From Schoenoplectus triqueter (taxonomy: Eukaryota; Streptophyta; Magnoliopsida; Poales; Cyperaceae): a stretch of DNA of 37,964 nt. The stretch is from contig CAXKVV010001249.1 of assembly GCA_964058805.1 (NCBI GenBank), positions 1 through 37,964 of the forward strand, given 5' to 3'. The notes under the pieces are model-generated. The model made no database searches and was not told where the DNA came from. It saw nothing but the letters and a program-made list of their open reading frames with translations. The position numbers and the translations under genes are program-made. Positions 1 to 11,190 of this stretch are shown one piece after another (positions within the stretch are counted from its first letter, which is position 1; each line of letters starts with the position of its first letter).

Positions 1-2988
1 GGTCCCATGGCCGTCATGGTCCCTTGGTGATCGGTATGCATAGGATGTGTTAAGGGATCCATAATATGCCTCATATGACTTGAGATAGTATCTGGCTCCA
101 ATGATCTTCCTGAAATATTCAGTATGCGAAGAAAGTGTTTACCTTTTATAGAGGGGTATATAAAAAAAATGACAACACAATTATGCTATACTGCAAAAAG
201 AAATGTATAATCACAAATAGCGCAATTCTATGCTCTTTCTTGGGCTTGTATCATCGGGCTTGTATCATCTAACTATGTCACAACACCACAAGCCCAAAAA
301 ACTAAGCTTGACATAATTGGGCTTCAAAATTGGATAAGCCGAATTGTGGTCTGTATGGATCAAGCCGACCTAAAAGGACTTGACGACTATGCAACGTGAA
401 ATTATTGGTAACTATTATATAGTTTATCAGGAAACCTACACTAAAAGAATAATATAAACTACAGTATCAATTATCAAAAAAAAGACAAAAGCATGACATG
501 GTGGGACCAAGGAAAAGGTCACGAGATCCTGTAAAATAACTTGTCCCTGCACCAGTAAATAGGGTTTTTGTACGGTTCTCTTTTGTCCTCTCTTATTTTC
601 TTCCATACAGCTTGTACTCAAGCTTGTATTGTTGTTGAAATGGTGGGTCCCGGTTTCAGAGGGGACCAACAGAGATAGTGCATGGAATTTTGAAACTTCA
701 GAGGTTTTTGCATAGGACATGGAGGTCTGGACAATATCGGCCTTTAATTTCCTGCCATGGTTGATGTTATCTTCATTTTCGTTTTTTGATCCATGTAAGA
801 TTTGTAGAAATTGGAAGTGTATATTTCATAATTAAAACTTAAATTCACACTAGAAAAGGCGTCTATCATCGATGAAGAAAATATATGAAACAAAGAATAT
901 TTAATTAGGACTATATAACTAATAGATATATGATCATTCTGTTCCTAAAGTTGATAACTTGTGATTCTTAAGAAAATATTTCTTATAAATTTAAATAATT
1001 ATTATTTCTGAAATTACTTGTTACACGATGAAGATTTGAAAGAATGTCCTTCTTGGCAAATGCCCTTCCATCTCGCTGGCACAGGGTCAAGACCTTCATC
1101 GCTGAAGCTCTTGGATTCAGGCCAAATTCCTGCATGTATTGCACTAAGCATCAATTTTCTTAAATAAAGTAGTCTAACAGAAGGAAACTTCTGCTAACCA
1201 ACAATTATTTAGAGCTTTTTTTTTCGTATATTCTACTTCTACAATAATTTTGTAATTTATGAGCCTGAGTTCACTATATGATGTATAAACTACTCTTCCT
1301 GCCTTTAGGGAAGGTAGAAATCCAGTTTGATTTTCTAATGATAGAAAGAGAGAAGAAAAAATGGTAATAAATTAAGAAGTCTAGTGTACATCCATTTTTG
1401 TATGATACATCTAATGTTCAAACGAAAAATTCAAAATCATAGATATATTTCTAATGACTCAGAATGTGAAACAAATTTGAAACAATTTAGAAATTAATTA
1501 GTCATCCATCATAATGTCATTTAAACTTCGCCGTTAATATTTTTAAATCATATGATGACAGGTAAATTTTTTTCTTCAAATTAACCAAAATTTAATACAC
1601 ATTTTAAGTCATTATAACTACAATCATGATTTTGAATTTTAACTTGAACAATATTGTTCAAAAAGATATAGCATAAAAAGATGTACAATAAAAATTAGAC
1701 GTAGCATAAAAATTGGATGTACGGTGGAAATCAACTAGTAATATTAACAGAGAAAACACCAATAATTAAAGAAGGAAATGCAAAATGGAAGTTTGTTTTT
1801 GTAGTTTGCGTGTTATGTAAGAAATAGTTGAGAGATGTAAGCAACTAAGCAAGCTTACCAGAATCCAGCATTCCGACTATGACATCCTTGCCATAGTTAG
1901 CTTTTGAAGGTAGACGATCACTCTCGTCAAATCCAAAGCCTATCTCTCTTACCCCCTCATAGCCTGTCATGAATTCCCATGACCTGGTAGTGTGTGGGGC
2001 CCACCTTCCTTCACTTGGATAGGCTGCAATCACTTCCTCTCTAGCTACAATCCATTATATATACATGACATTGTAATTTTTCTCTAATGTGTTTTAATAC
2101 AATTTTTGACGTTAATAATCTCAAATTTTTCAACTTTAAATAGTTATGTTCTGCTTATCACAATTAGAGAGTAAGTATCTTTTTTTGATAAAAAAAATAC
2201 AGAGTCAATAGATGTTTTTGCCAGAAGAGACACAACAATTATTGGATGTCCCACATTTCTTAGAAGAATTCTTGGAAAGATACTCATTGAAATTTATCCG
2301 GAGGAAACCGAATTACATGGAAGTCAATTTAAACTATAAGATAAATCTATTGTTTCCAATATTGGTACACAATTATATCCATGTGATTTGTTTCTTAAAA
2401 GAGTTAGTAAGAGAATCCCAATTTCAGCTCTACATACAATTAACCATTCTTTGAACCATTCTAACAAACAAAACATGTTGTTGTTCACCTGAAAGGATTT
2501 CAGCTTCTTCATCAGACAACAAAGCAGCAAAACCATTTATGCTGTTCTTGTAGCTATACAACATCGATTGTCTCGCCTCTTCTTCACTAAAAAGTTACAA
2601 AAAAAATCATAATAATTGATAATTGTAAATAAAGACTAAAACACAAACAAAAAAGATATGCTCCAATATTTAATTGGTTATACCTATTTTTAACTGTAAA
2701 TAGAACGGCATGGTGATCCTCTTGAATTTCTTCTGCTGCGTAACTTCCACTGTGTTCCCCTAGGTACACTATGTAGACCTTTAACAATACCAAAGTATTA
2801 ATTATATATGATTTTGCTCAGAAGAAAATGAGAGGGAGAAGCAAGTGAAGAAGAGAAAAGGAAGAAATAAAGGTTTTATTAAATAAGAAAATACCAACCT
2901 TCTGATTTTGCTCAGAAGACAATGAGAGCGAGAAGCAAGTGAAGAAGAGAAAAGGAAGAAGCAGAAAGGACGATCTTTCAGGCGCCAT
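1..2988 (-). CDS. Secreted subtilisin-like serine protease, plant SBT5 type (5' part, 6 exons, runs off left edge)
   Basis: Six exons join in frame with GT-AG borders: 2988-2899, 2778-2684, 2586-2489, 2038-1859, 1129-1018 and 109-1 (228 residues visible). ATG at 2986-2988 opens a hydrophobic signal peptide (about residues 1-25, core FLLLPFLFFTCFSLSLSS). Residues 31 to about 115 match the plant I9 inhibitor propeptide (VYIVYLGEHSG, MLYSYKNSINGFAALL, then HTTRSWEF). The S8 peptidase domain follows: catalytic Asp is D153 in DVIVGMLDSG, then IWPESKSF, then KIIGARYYLKSYE, and the catalytic His H226 in DHDGHGT at the very edge. Oxyanion Asn and catalytic Ser lie outside the window. Family members are about 750-790 residues and act in the secretory pathway or apoplast. 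The exon 4 acceptor is taken at 2040-2039 because it keeps the frame. No stop or frameshift is seen, so the gene is probably functional. The subfamily (SBT5.3/5.6-like) is inferred from remembered motif similarity. Confidence 0.93.
2809..2866 (-). repeat. Partial duplicate of subtilase exon 1 inside intron 1
   Basis: These 58 bases match 2903-2960, the signal-peptide part of exon 1, with only two mismatches at a 94-bp offset. The copy lies inside the 120-bp intron 1 (2779-2898). It keeps the codons for the hydrophobic stretch but has no matching splice donor, so it is most simply a recent local tandem duplication carried in the intron. Confidence 0.85.
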
Positions 2989-3063
2989 TCAAATATTCAG
3001 ATATAGTTCAAGCCGGTCCAAGCCTATTTGCTGCTCGGGCTTTGCTTCTGAGTGTTGGTTTCT

Positions 3064-3071
3064 TATTTATA
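3064..3071 (-). promoter_or_regulatory. TATA box of the subtilase gene
   Basis: On the minus strand this reads TATAAATA, about 76 bp upstream of the subtilase ATG. That spacing would put a transcription start near 3030-3040 and give a short 5' leader. A CCAAT-like sequence (minus strand, 3078-3082) lies just upstream. Inferred from sequence only. Confidence 0.6.
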
Positions 3072-3263
3072 CAGCAAATTGGTGGGCATTGGGGGCCTAA
3101 GATGCAGCTACGAACCAATTAGATTGTATGCCTTGAATGGTGGATTAGCGTAAAAATAGCTTAGTAGTTGAAAATAATGTGAGATTAGTGATATTTCAGA
3201 AATATGATAATAGTGTTAATTTTTATTATTTCGGATCAGTAAAATATTATTGCACAAGTGCAG

Positions 3264-3712
3264 GTGCGAGTATCATATTCGATACGGTACGGATGCGGCG
3301 ATATGAAAAATTTATAAAATATCGGATACGGGTGCAGCTATATATAATAAATTATTATATAAAAATATAAATAAATTATATAATAAATAAAGTTAGAAAG
3401 AAATTATTATATTCTATTGATATATAAATAACTGAAATATTATAGGAACACAAAAGACATGATATAAATTTCACTCGGGGACGTATCGGAGGAGTATCGG
3501 GGCATATCGACGAGTATCGGGGGCGTATTCTTGACCGAATCCACAAAATATCTTGAAAAAGATATTATGGACGTATCGGGGGCGTATCGGGGGGCGTATC
3601 GAGACGTATCGGAGTTGTCAGGATACTTCGATATGCCAGCTGGAGTATCGGATGCGTATCGCACGCGAATTGCACCCGCACCCGTATCGGATACATATTT
3701 GATACGGGATAC
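3264..3712. repeat. GTATCGG/GATACG-rich dispersed repeat
   Basis: A cluster of short words (GTATCGG, GATACGG, CGTATCGGGG) is spread over about 450 bp. It starts with GATACGGTACGGATGCGG near 3279 and ends with CACCCGTATCGGATAC near 3680, with an AT-rich middle. Both flanks carry similar GATACGG-type words in partly inverted order, as in a decayed non-autonomous element. Open frames on both strands here are by-products of the repeated words. Element class not determined. Confidence 0.5.
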
Positions 3713-4626
3713 GTGGGTAATGGGCCGAATCTGGGTAACCCAGGTAAAATATTATTTGGATAGTAACTTAAGAATAGTGAACAGAATAGTTAAAATAATT
3801 AATTATTTTTTAATATTTTATTTAATAATATTATTTATTTAATACTACTCCCATGGTAATATAAAAAAATATATTTTTTTATTATTTTCACTACCCTCAT
3901 GGAAACTAATTCGCTAACCCAACGTTTTCTATGAGTTAACGGATTAGCACTGTTCTGCTACTATTCTCGATTTTTTTTTGTGTTTGAAAATAATACCGCT
4001 ATTTCAAAAATAGTCTGCATCATGCAAAGCAACTTGTTCTATCATGATTTATAACCTGGAGATAAATTATTCCTACGAGTCATATTACGTCGATCTTCTC
4101 TATATCTGAAGTGTTTATTATTTAACAATTAGCATACAATTTATTTGTGCGTGTAGTATATAAAAGTGTTCTCCTTTATCAAAAAAATATATATACAGCG
4201 TTCTCCTCATGTTTTACATTTCTTATATGTCCTTGAATAATATTTAACTCTACTATGTCGTTTACATACGAATTTAATTCTTTAAGTGTATCCTTTTCTT
4301 TTTGATAAAAATATATCAAATCATTTAATTTTAAGTATTCATAAATATTTTTTCCGTAAGGAATATTTAATCACTGTTGTTATGTAAGGAACAATATTTT
4401 TCAAATTAATAAATTTGAAACTGTATTCGAAAGAGCTAAAGTGCATAATAAGAAAAGGTCCATTGCAAATTTTATTTTTCATTATTATTTTTTTCTGGAA
4501 AGAACAACCTTTGCAACTTCTCCGATTCTGTATTAAATGCGTTAATGGAATTATGGGAATAATCGAACAATATTTAACACAAAATTTGCCCCAATTATGT
4601 CACGAGGAGCCCGTTCGGCAATATAC
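3713..4626. other. AT-rich intergenic DNA, no gene seen
   Basis: Strongly AT-rich with many A and T runs and scattered stops. A 91-codon frame at 4415-4690 has no recognisable motif and runs into the transposon at 4627. Nothing else can be supported. Confidence 0.6.
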
Positions 4627-5015
4627 TAAGGGTGTACAGGTCATATTATTTTATATATTTTTTATCCGATTCAAACCTAATCCGATTTAATTCGGATCAA
4701 AAAATTTTGACTGTGTAAAATAATTAAATATTTATTAATTATTTTTATATAATTTTAAGTAATAAAATATTAATTAATTTATAATTAATTATAATTAGTG
4801 TATATTTAAGCTTTAATTAGAACTAAATAAAAAATTACTTCAAAAAATATAATTAATCAGGTTGGGTCGGGTCGAGTCGACCCGACCCGACCCGATTCGG
4901 ATCAAAAAAATTAAATTCATACCCGACCCATTTATCTACGGATCATGTCGGGTCGGGTCGGGTTCGGATCGGGTCGAGTTAACCTGTCGGGTCAGGTCAA
5001 TAATTGACACCCCTA
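4627..5015. mobile_element. Short TIR element, GGGTCGGGTC family, copy 1 (hAT-like MITE)
   Basis: Ends are TAAGGGTGTAC at the left and ATTGACACCCCTA at the right, an inverted pair of the form TAGGGGTGTC. Just inside are runs of GGGTCGGGTC and CCGACCCGACCC. The AT-rich centre is shared almost word for word with the copy at 10750-11190. No coding capacity. No convincing target-site duplication is visible, so the hAT assignment rests on the type of terminal sequence. Confidence 0.72.
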
Positions 5016-5483
5016 ACTAGAAGTCTAGAATAGAGGAAAAGTGGAAAAATATATTGATTCTATTTTTATAATTTATTTTTATTAAGTAAATTCAAAATAG
5101 TGAAAAAAATGAAATTGAATTTTTTTCAATATTTTAAAAATAATTCTTTTACAATTTCATCTCCCTTAAAAGTATGTTTGGATGGACACAAAATAGAAAA
5201 TAACAATCTATTTTGAGAATGAGAACATAAATGGCAATTGATAGTTCAAACTTAAATCTATTGTTTTAAAATAATGAAAATTATTGTTATTTTGCTATTC
5301 TGATGGTTGATATAGTTATTGTTCTAAAAAAAATTCTTCATTCAAAATAATTATTATTTTTAATATATAATTCAAACAATATTTTTATCACTCAAAAAAA
5401 TATCATTTTTTCGTTATCTCATATTAATTTAGAAATCACTATTTTTGCACTATTTGCGACAATATACCCACCAAACTTAACCA
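5016..5483. other. AT-rich spacer between two transposons
   Basis: About 470 bp of A/T-rich sequence with poly-A and poly-T runs and no gene-like features. Confidence 0.55.
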
Positions 5484-7398
5484 CACTACCAGATGGAACC
5501 TTAATCGACTTTAGACACTCCAACAAACTAATTTTCTCCTTCTTCGATAATGTATAACACGCTGGTGGTAAGTAATTTCGTTTTTCATGTTCTTGTGGTG
5601 CTAGCTCTGACCGAATTCCCATAGCAACCATGTATTTTCTTGCATTCACCCCGTCTTTCGTTTTCCCTTGAATATTCAATAGAGTCCCAACCAAACTTTC
5701 ACAAATATTCTTAATAATATGCATTCCATCCAAACAATGTCTAACATCCAAATACGGCCAATAAGCAAGATCCCAAAATACGGATTTTTTTCCAAACACC
5801 GTTAGGGATATTTTTTTGAAACTTCTTACCTAATTGGACATTTATATCTATCACAATAGAATATATTTGTTTTCCGGATAATGATATTGGTGCTTTCTCC
5901 AGCTCAACCGTACCATCAAAAGCTTTCTTCTTCCGTCGATAGGGGTGATTATGATTAAGAAATCTACGGTGTCCCAAATAAACATTTTTTCCACAGTTTT
6001 TCAATCGTATCGTACGAGTCTCTTCTCCACAAATTGGACACGCTTTTGCTCCTTTTGTTCTATGACCCGATAAGTTACCATAGGCGGGAAAATCATTAAT
6101 CGTGCAAAAAATAACTGCACGAAGGATGAAATATTCTTTTAAATAGGCATCAAATATTCTCACACCATCTTTCCATAATTTATTCAGATCCTCCAATAAT
6201 TGAGCCAAGTATACATCTATATCATTACCAGGTTGTTTTGGACCTGAAATCAACAACGACAACATTATGTATTTTATTTTCATGCATAACCAGGGGGGAG
6301 ATTATAAATACACAATAAAACAGGCCATGTTGTGTTACCACTACTCATAAGGCCATAAGGGTTCATCCCGTCTGTACATAACCCTAATCGTAAATTTCTT
6401 GGTTCATCGCCAAAATCCTTAAATATTCTGTTAATGTTTCTCCATTCGGGAGAGTCCCTAGGGTGACGGAGCATTCCATCATCTTTTCTGTCATCCACAT
6501 GCCATCGTAATAAGTGAGCGTCTTTTGAGTTTGCAAATAGACGCTGAAATCTTGGAATAACAGGTAAATACCATAACACTTTTGCTGCTGGTCGTTTTCG
6601 AACTTCTATTTCATTATCTCTCGGTTTGTACCGTGAAGCGTTACATTTCGGACACTTATCCAAATCATTGTACTCATTTCGATATAATATGCAATCATTC
6701 GGACATACATGAATTCTCTCAACTTCCATACTCAAGGGACATAATAATTTCTTCGCTCTATATGTGGAGTCCGGTATTAAATTATTTTCTGGAAGCATTT
6801 CTCTTAGAAGTTCTAATAAAGAGGTAAAACTTTTATCGCTCCATCCGTTTTTAGCTTTCAGGTTATACAATTTAAAAACTGCAGATATTTTCGTAAATTT
6901 TGTACAACCGGGAAATAATGGCACATTGGAATCATTACCCAAATTTTTAAAAATTTCAGGAATATCGACAAAATCCGCTGCAATATCATTCATAATTTCA
7001 TCCAATTGTTCACTTTCTACATTGTCTATATTTTCTGTATTTCTCACATTTTCATTCTCCAATACATCTCATTCATCATTGTCTAAATTTAAGTCATCAC
7101 CTTCGGATTCATCTCGTACAATATTCTCATAATTTCTACTATTTTCAGTTTCAATATTTTCTCCATGCCGTACCCATCGGGTGTATCGATCCATAAACCC
7201 ACGACGAATTAAATGATCTCTCACTTGTTTGATATTTCCAAATCTTCATAAATTTTGACAATCTTCACAAGGACAAACAAGTGTTCGTGCACCCCTATTT
7301 CTCATATCTTCTGAGGCACATTCCAAAAATTCATCAATTCCCCTCAAATATTCAATTGTATTCCTTTTGATTTTATACATCCAAGTATTGCGATTCGT
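5484..7398 (-). pseudogene. TNP2-like CACTA transposase pseudogene
   Basis: The minus strand from 7398, after a TTTTTTTACAG acceptor, encodes a transposase-associated N-terminal domain (TWMYKIKR, LVCPCEDCQN, RDHLIRRGFMDRYTRW). TNP2 then follows with its hallmark pieces: HVCPNDCILYRNEY, KCPKC, DGMNPYG, TWPVLLCIYNLPP, MLSLLISGPKQPGNDIDVYL, DFPAYGNLSGHRTKGAKACP, YLGHRRFL, and RHCLDGMHIIKNICESLVGT. Lesions: in-frame TGA at 7248-7246 and 7071-7069, a frame loss in the run of six at 6293-6298, and a second in the run of seven at 5785-5791. Homology stops after KVPSG near 5495, where normal members continue for several hundred residues. In intact elements the product binds and cuts the ends. This copy cannot make it. 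Confidence 0.93.
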
Positions 7399-7496
7399 CT
7401 GTAAAAAAACATCAATCTCACAATTAGGGTTTAGAATTTAGGGTTTCAGATTTAAAGTCTAATTCTGGGCCGGTCAACCACCTTAACTCATTTTTT

Positions 7497-7708
7497 AAAT
7501 ACTTTGTCTCATTAGTAAACATATACAAGCTAATTTGATGTTTGAAAAAAATTCGGCAGCATTTCCCCTATGCTCCCCGAGTACGTCAACGTAAATTTTC
7601 ATATACGTACGTACACGTAGGAACATTAGGGAAAATACTAACCAAATTTTTTTCAAACACCAAATTATAGCTAGTATATGTTCACTATCCTAAATGAGAC
7701 AAAGTATT
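7497..7708. repeat. Imperfect inverted repeat inside the CACTA 5' region
   Basis: Left arm 7497-7594 starts AAATACTTTGTCTCATT. Right arm 7612-7708 is its imperfect inverse, ending AAATGAGACAAAGTATT. Arms are about 95 bp around a 17-bp loop. It lies between the subterminal repeats and the first transposase exon and could be a nested fold-back element or part of the CACTA leader. Confidence 0.75.
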
Positions 7709-8130
7709 CAAAAAGCAGTCCCAAATCGGAGACTATTCAGGATTAATCCCTATTGGATTAATCCCGAACGAGTATGGACCTAAATTAATAAAAATTCCGG
7801 TAGTTTGGTCTTATATGATAATACTATCAATTACACATATATAATTTTATTTATATATATGTAATCAATTTATGCATTAATTATGCAAATTAATGGGTGT
7901 TAAAATTTAACAAGGATGTACTTAAATAAGAAAATAAGAAAATGAACTTAAATTTAAATTATATATAGAAAAATTACCTTTAAGAGATCTCAAAATATTA
8001 ATCAGTAAGTGGATATTGTTGCAGCTCGGAACAGATGGAACAGAGAGCTTCTAATGGTGAATAGTGAAAATGAAGATGAAAGAGCGGCGCTGTGAGAGGA
8101 GGGTGTGATAAATAACTCTAATATTAATTT

Positions 8131-8480
8131 AGAACCGGTTTTTTAAAATGGGAATAATTTGTTTTTCAATTAAAATCGGTTTTTAACAAAATCGGTTTTA
8201 AAATAAAATTTTTAGAACCGGTTCTAAAATTATTGTTTTAAAACCGGTTTTAATAAAACCGGTGCTAAAACAAATCTTTTAGAACCGGTTTTCTTACAAC
8301 CGGTTGTAATAAAATTATTTAGAACCGGTTATTATAAAACCGGTTTTAATAAAAAAAATTTAACACCGGTTGTTAAACAAAACCGATTCTAATAATTTTA
8401 ATAAAATATATAAATACGTCACTCTCATCTTTTAACACCTGTTTTATAAAAACCGGTTCTAAATAACCGTTTCTAAATCC
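8131..8480. repeat. CACTA subterminal repeats (ACCGGT motif)
   Basis: About ten copies of the palindromic core ACCGGT, mostly as GAACCGGTT, AAACCGGTTT or CAACCGGTTG, spaced 10-50 bp apart, plus decayed versions such as AATCGGTTTT. In En/Spm elements, clustered short subterminal repeats next to the TIR bind the TNPA-type protein. The same role here is inferred from position. Confidence 0.8.
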
Positions 8481-8496
8481 AATTTTTCTGGTAGTG

Positions 8497-9266
8497 TCAT
8501 ATCTGAACTTGATAAAAATATTTTCATTTTTTCAAACTAATTTGGATATGATTTGTCCTGACCCAACATTATTCAAAATTCATGTCGCGCAATTCACAAT
8601 TGGATATTACTAACGTAACAAAAAGTCCAAAAATAATTTAAATGGCACTTTAAAGTCAACGGTTCAACCCAACCTAACTCAAAATGATTCGACATTAGTC
8701 CTGAGTCCAACTTATTTGGATCCAGTAAATTCGACTAACCCAAATGAAAGCAAATCATTTCAATCACTCGGACATCCAATGAGAAAATAAATCAATGCAT
8801 CGTGTTGAAGTGATGATTAACAAAACAACTGTCCAAAAATGAAAATAATTCATTTGATATATTTTTATCAAAAATTTATGTTGTCGACCACTATCTGTTA
8901 TATTAAATATAGACACAACATCTGATAAATTGTAATAATACTTATGTAAAAATATCACCAATAACTTTTTTCCCGAACAATGATAGCGGCGCTATACCAA
9001 GTTTAAAATTAAAACAAGTACATTATCCCACGTCAACCATCAATCATGCAACAAACTATCTAAACTTACAATAAATGCAAACTTACAAAACACCTAACAA
9101 AGCACACCCAAAGGGGACATCAACAACAATATCACAAATAATATAACAAGGTATTGTTATGAAGAGGAAATAGGAAACTTTAATCGTAATACATCTCAGT
9201 ATATATGCGTGGAGAAGGTAATAGCTAAGATTTTTAACTATATAAATTAAGGTCATTTTATTTAAA
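8497..9266. other. AT-rich intergenic DNA with a dispersed-repeat remnant
   Basis: Mostly unremarkable AT-rich DNA. The stretch near 8655-8750 (CAACCTAACTCAAAATGAT, then GTCCAACTTAT) recurs in diverged form at about 13575-13660, so both are remnants of one dispersed repeat. No gene seen. Confidence 0.55.
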
Positions 9267-9735
9267 CTAGCTATATACCCGCGCGTTGCAGCAGACTTTT
9301 TTATTTAAACATTAAAACATTATAAGATAAAAAAATCATATTTATCTAATATTAAATTATAAATTCACCAAATTATAGAGAAAACCTATAATAAAGACTA
9401 TATTTAATCTTGGATAAGATTTTTGCACAATATGAATTAATGATTCATGATTTTTATGGCAAGAAAAGTAAATTATTCTAACATATATTATCACCATTAA
9501 TTTCTTACCAAATATGCACAAGGTTGCTAACTAAAAAAATAATATTATGAAAATAATAGTATATAAGGGAAAGAAATGGAGAGAAAGAGGGGATCAATGG
9601 ACACGATCACATACGTTCGATCGATTAAAAATAAATATTATCCGTCTAATTGAGGGATAAAATTGGTATAATAAAAAATTACCATGACAAAAAATGGACC
9701 CTCCAATTCTTAGATGCTTTATATAATAGTATAGA
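9267..9735 (-). mobile_element. Non-autonomous Helitron, copy 1
   Basis: On the minus strand the element starts TCTATACTATTATATAAAGC at 9735 after a host A. It ends at 9267 with GCAACGCGCGGGTATATAG followed by CTAG and a host T. TC at the 5' end, CTRR (here CTAG) at the 3' end, a GC-rich block just before it and insertion between A and T with no target duplication are the defining Helitron marks. At 469 bp it has no coding capacity. It is roughly 90% or more identical by eye to 18234-18704 along its length. Confidence 0.9.
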
Positions 9736-10749
9736 TTAGTATCTTGTTTGTGCAACGGTTATAATTAAAATAAAATGATTATTTACTTTCTACTCGCTAA
9801 AATTTATTTTTATATTATTTTTAAGGATGATGTTAAAAGTCTACTACAAAAGGAAGCTAAAATTTAACTTATTATGTTTGTGTTTTGTTATGGCTCACTT
9901 TTTAAATGAAGTATCATTTAATTTCATTTATTCGTCGACTAAAATACAATTATTGTATTTGATTAATTCAAAAAAGTATAATTTTCTATTATTTCTTAAT
10001 TATCATGACAAAGTAAAATTTATATAGTAAATAGAATATTCTACAGTGAATTTGTATGAAGTAATCTGATTTAGCAAAATTTACTTCTTAATTAATATGA
10101 TTTTTTTTCTAATACATTGTAAAGAGGACATTTCTTTCACTGTATATTTCTAAAAAAATATAATTCTATTTTGATAATAAATATGATAATAAATAAAATT
10201 AAAAGAAAATATAATTAATCAATTATTTTTATGTAGTAAATAGCTTTTCTAAAAGGAAATATAATTAAAGGGACGTGCTAAATTGAAAGCCCGTTTTTTA
10301 GTATTCAGAGCAGAGAGAATTTTTTTTTTCTTCTTTTTGTCAACTATGCCCCTACGTAAAACACTCCAGATTTTCAATTTCAATTTTATTACAAGAAAAG
10401 TATTCAAAACGTTCAGTGTTTCTAATTTTGTGGCCTCTGCTTTTATATTTTTCTGGCGCCGCTTAAGAATTTTTTTTTCTTTATCAAGTTTGCAAGTCTT
10501 ATATAATATATTCACTTATATAAAATATAAAATTTTCAATGGATATATTTCTAGTTTTGTGTTTTCTTTTTGAATTGAACAAGAACTGAAATGTAAATCT
10601 TTAATAAAAAAAAGTTTTCTCTATTTTGGGAAATTTTTAAGTCCAAGATGATAACGACTTTGTTCCAAAAGCATCAACCTTTAGCTCTATTTATTTGTAC
10701 ATAGTTGATTCATTACAATATCGAATTCCATTTGGTACTGGAGAGCAAC
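9736..10749. other. AT-rich intergenic DNA, no gene seen
   Basis: A/T-rich with long T and A runs. Overlapping frames on opposite strands at 10249-10573 are low complexity (lysine-rich one way, phenylalanine-rich the other) and have no family signature. Confidence 0.55.
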
Positions 10750-11190
10750 TGGGGGTGTCAATGGGTCGGGTCGGGTCATATTATTTTATTATTATTTTTG
10801 ATCCGATCCGAACCCAACCCGTTTAAATTCGGGTCAAAAAATCTTAACTCATACCTGATCCGATCGGGTCACGGGTCGACCCGACCCGACCCATGTAAAA
10901 TAATTAAATATTTATTAATTATTTTTATATAATTTTAAGCAATTAAATATTGATTAATTTATAATTAATCTTAATTAGTATATAATTAGTGTAGATTTAA
11001 GCTTTAATTAGTACTAAATCATAAAATTACTTCAAAAATCATAATTAATCAGATCGGGTTGGGTTGACCCGAATCCGACCTGATACGATTCAGATCAAAA
11101 AAATTAAATCCATATCCGACCCATTTATCTTCGAGTCATATCAGGTCAGATCGGAATCGGGTCGGGTCAGATCAATAATTGACACACCTA
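10750..11190. mobile_element. Short TIR element, GGGTCGGGTC family, copy 2 (hAT-like MITE)
   Basis: Ends are TGGGGGTGTCAATGGGTCGG at the left and ATTGACACACCTA at the right, with GGGTCGGGTC and CCGACCCGACCC blocks inside both ends. The AT-rich core matches copy 1 (4627-5015). Flanks AGAGCAAC (left) and AGAGCATA (right, sharing the last A of the element) resemble a degraded 8-bp duplication, as hAT elements make. No coding capacity. Confidence 0.78.

Larger units (their letters stand above)
5484..8496 (-). mobile_element. Decayed CACTA (En/Spm) DNA transposon, internally deleted
   Basis: The 5' end (minus strand, at 8496) reads CACTACCAGAAAAATTGG, a typical CACTA terminus. The first 370 bp hold about ten ACCGGT-centred subterminal repeats. 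TNP2-type transposase remains fill 7398 to about 5495. At the other end the plus strand reads CACTACCAGATGG from 5484, a 10-base exact match to the first terminus. Flanking trinucleotides are CCA (5481-5483) and TCA (8497-8499), an imperfect 3-bp duplication. At 3.0 kb it is far shorter than autonomous CACTA elements and lacks the TNPA-type gene and 3' subterminal region, so it can no longer mobilise itself. The 5' end is firm; the 3' end is an inference. Confidence 0.8.

Noticed and set aside
436..720. 94-codon frame on the minus strand
   Set aside because: Lies wholly inside intron 5 (110-1017) of the subtilase and has no recognisable motif.
1..1129. Subtilase as a pseudogene truncated after the catalytic Asp
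   Set aside because: At first no His exon was apparent, but 1-109 on the minus strand is an in-frame exon with a TATTTCAG acceptor and the GHGT motif. The gene simply continues past the window edge.
2212..2536. Overlapping short frames on both strands
   Set aside because: The plus frame is in intron 3 sequence; the minus frame is only subtilase exon 3 read on into the intron.
5434..5450. CACTATTTTTGC at 5436 as the second CACTA terminus
   Set aside because: Only the first five bases match the terminus at 8496. The 10-base match at 5484, placed exactly where transposase homology ends, fits better.
6582..7132. Plus-strand frames of 81 and 122 codons
   Set aside because: Antisense shadows of the CACTA transposase pseudogene.
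10249..10573. Lysine-rich minus frame and phenylalanine-rich plus frame
   Set aside because: Opposite readings of the same A/T-run sequence; low complexity, no family signature.
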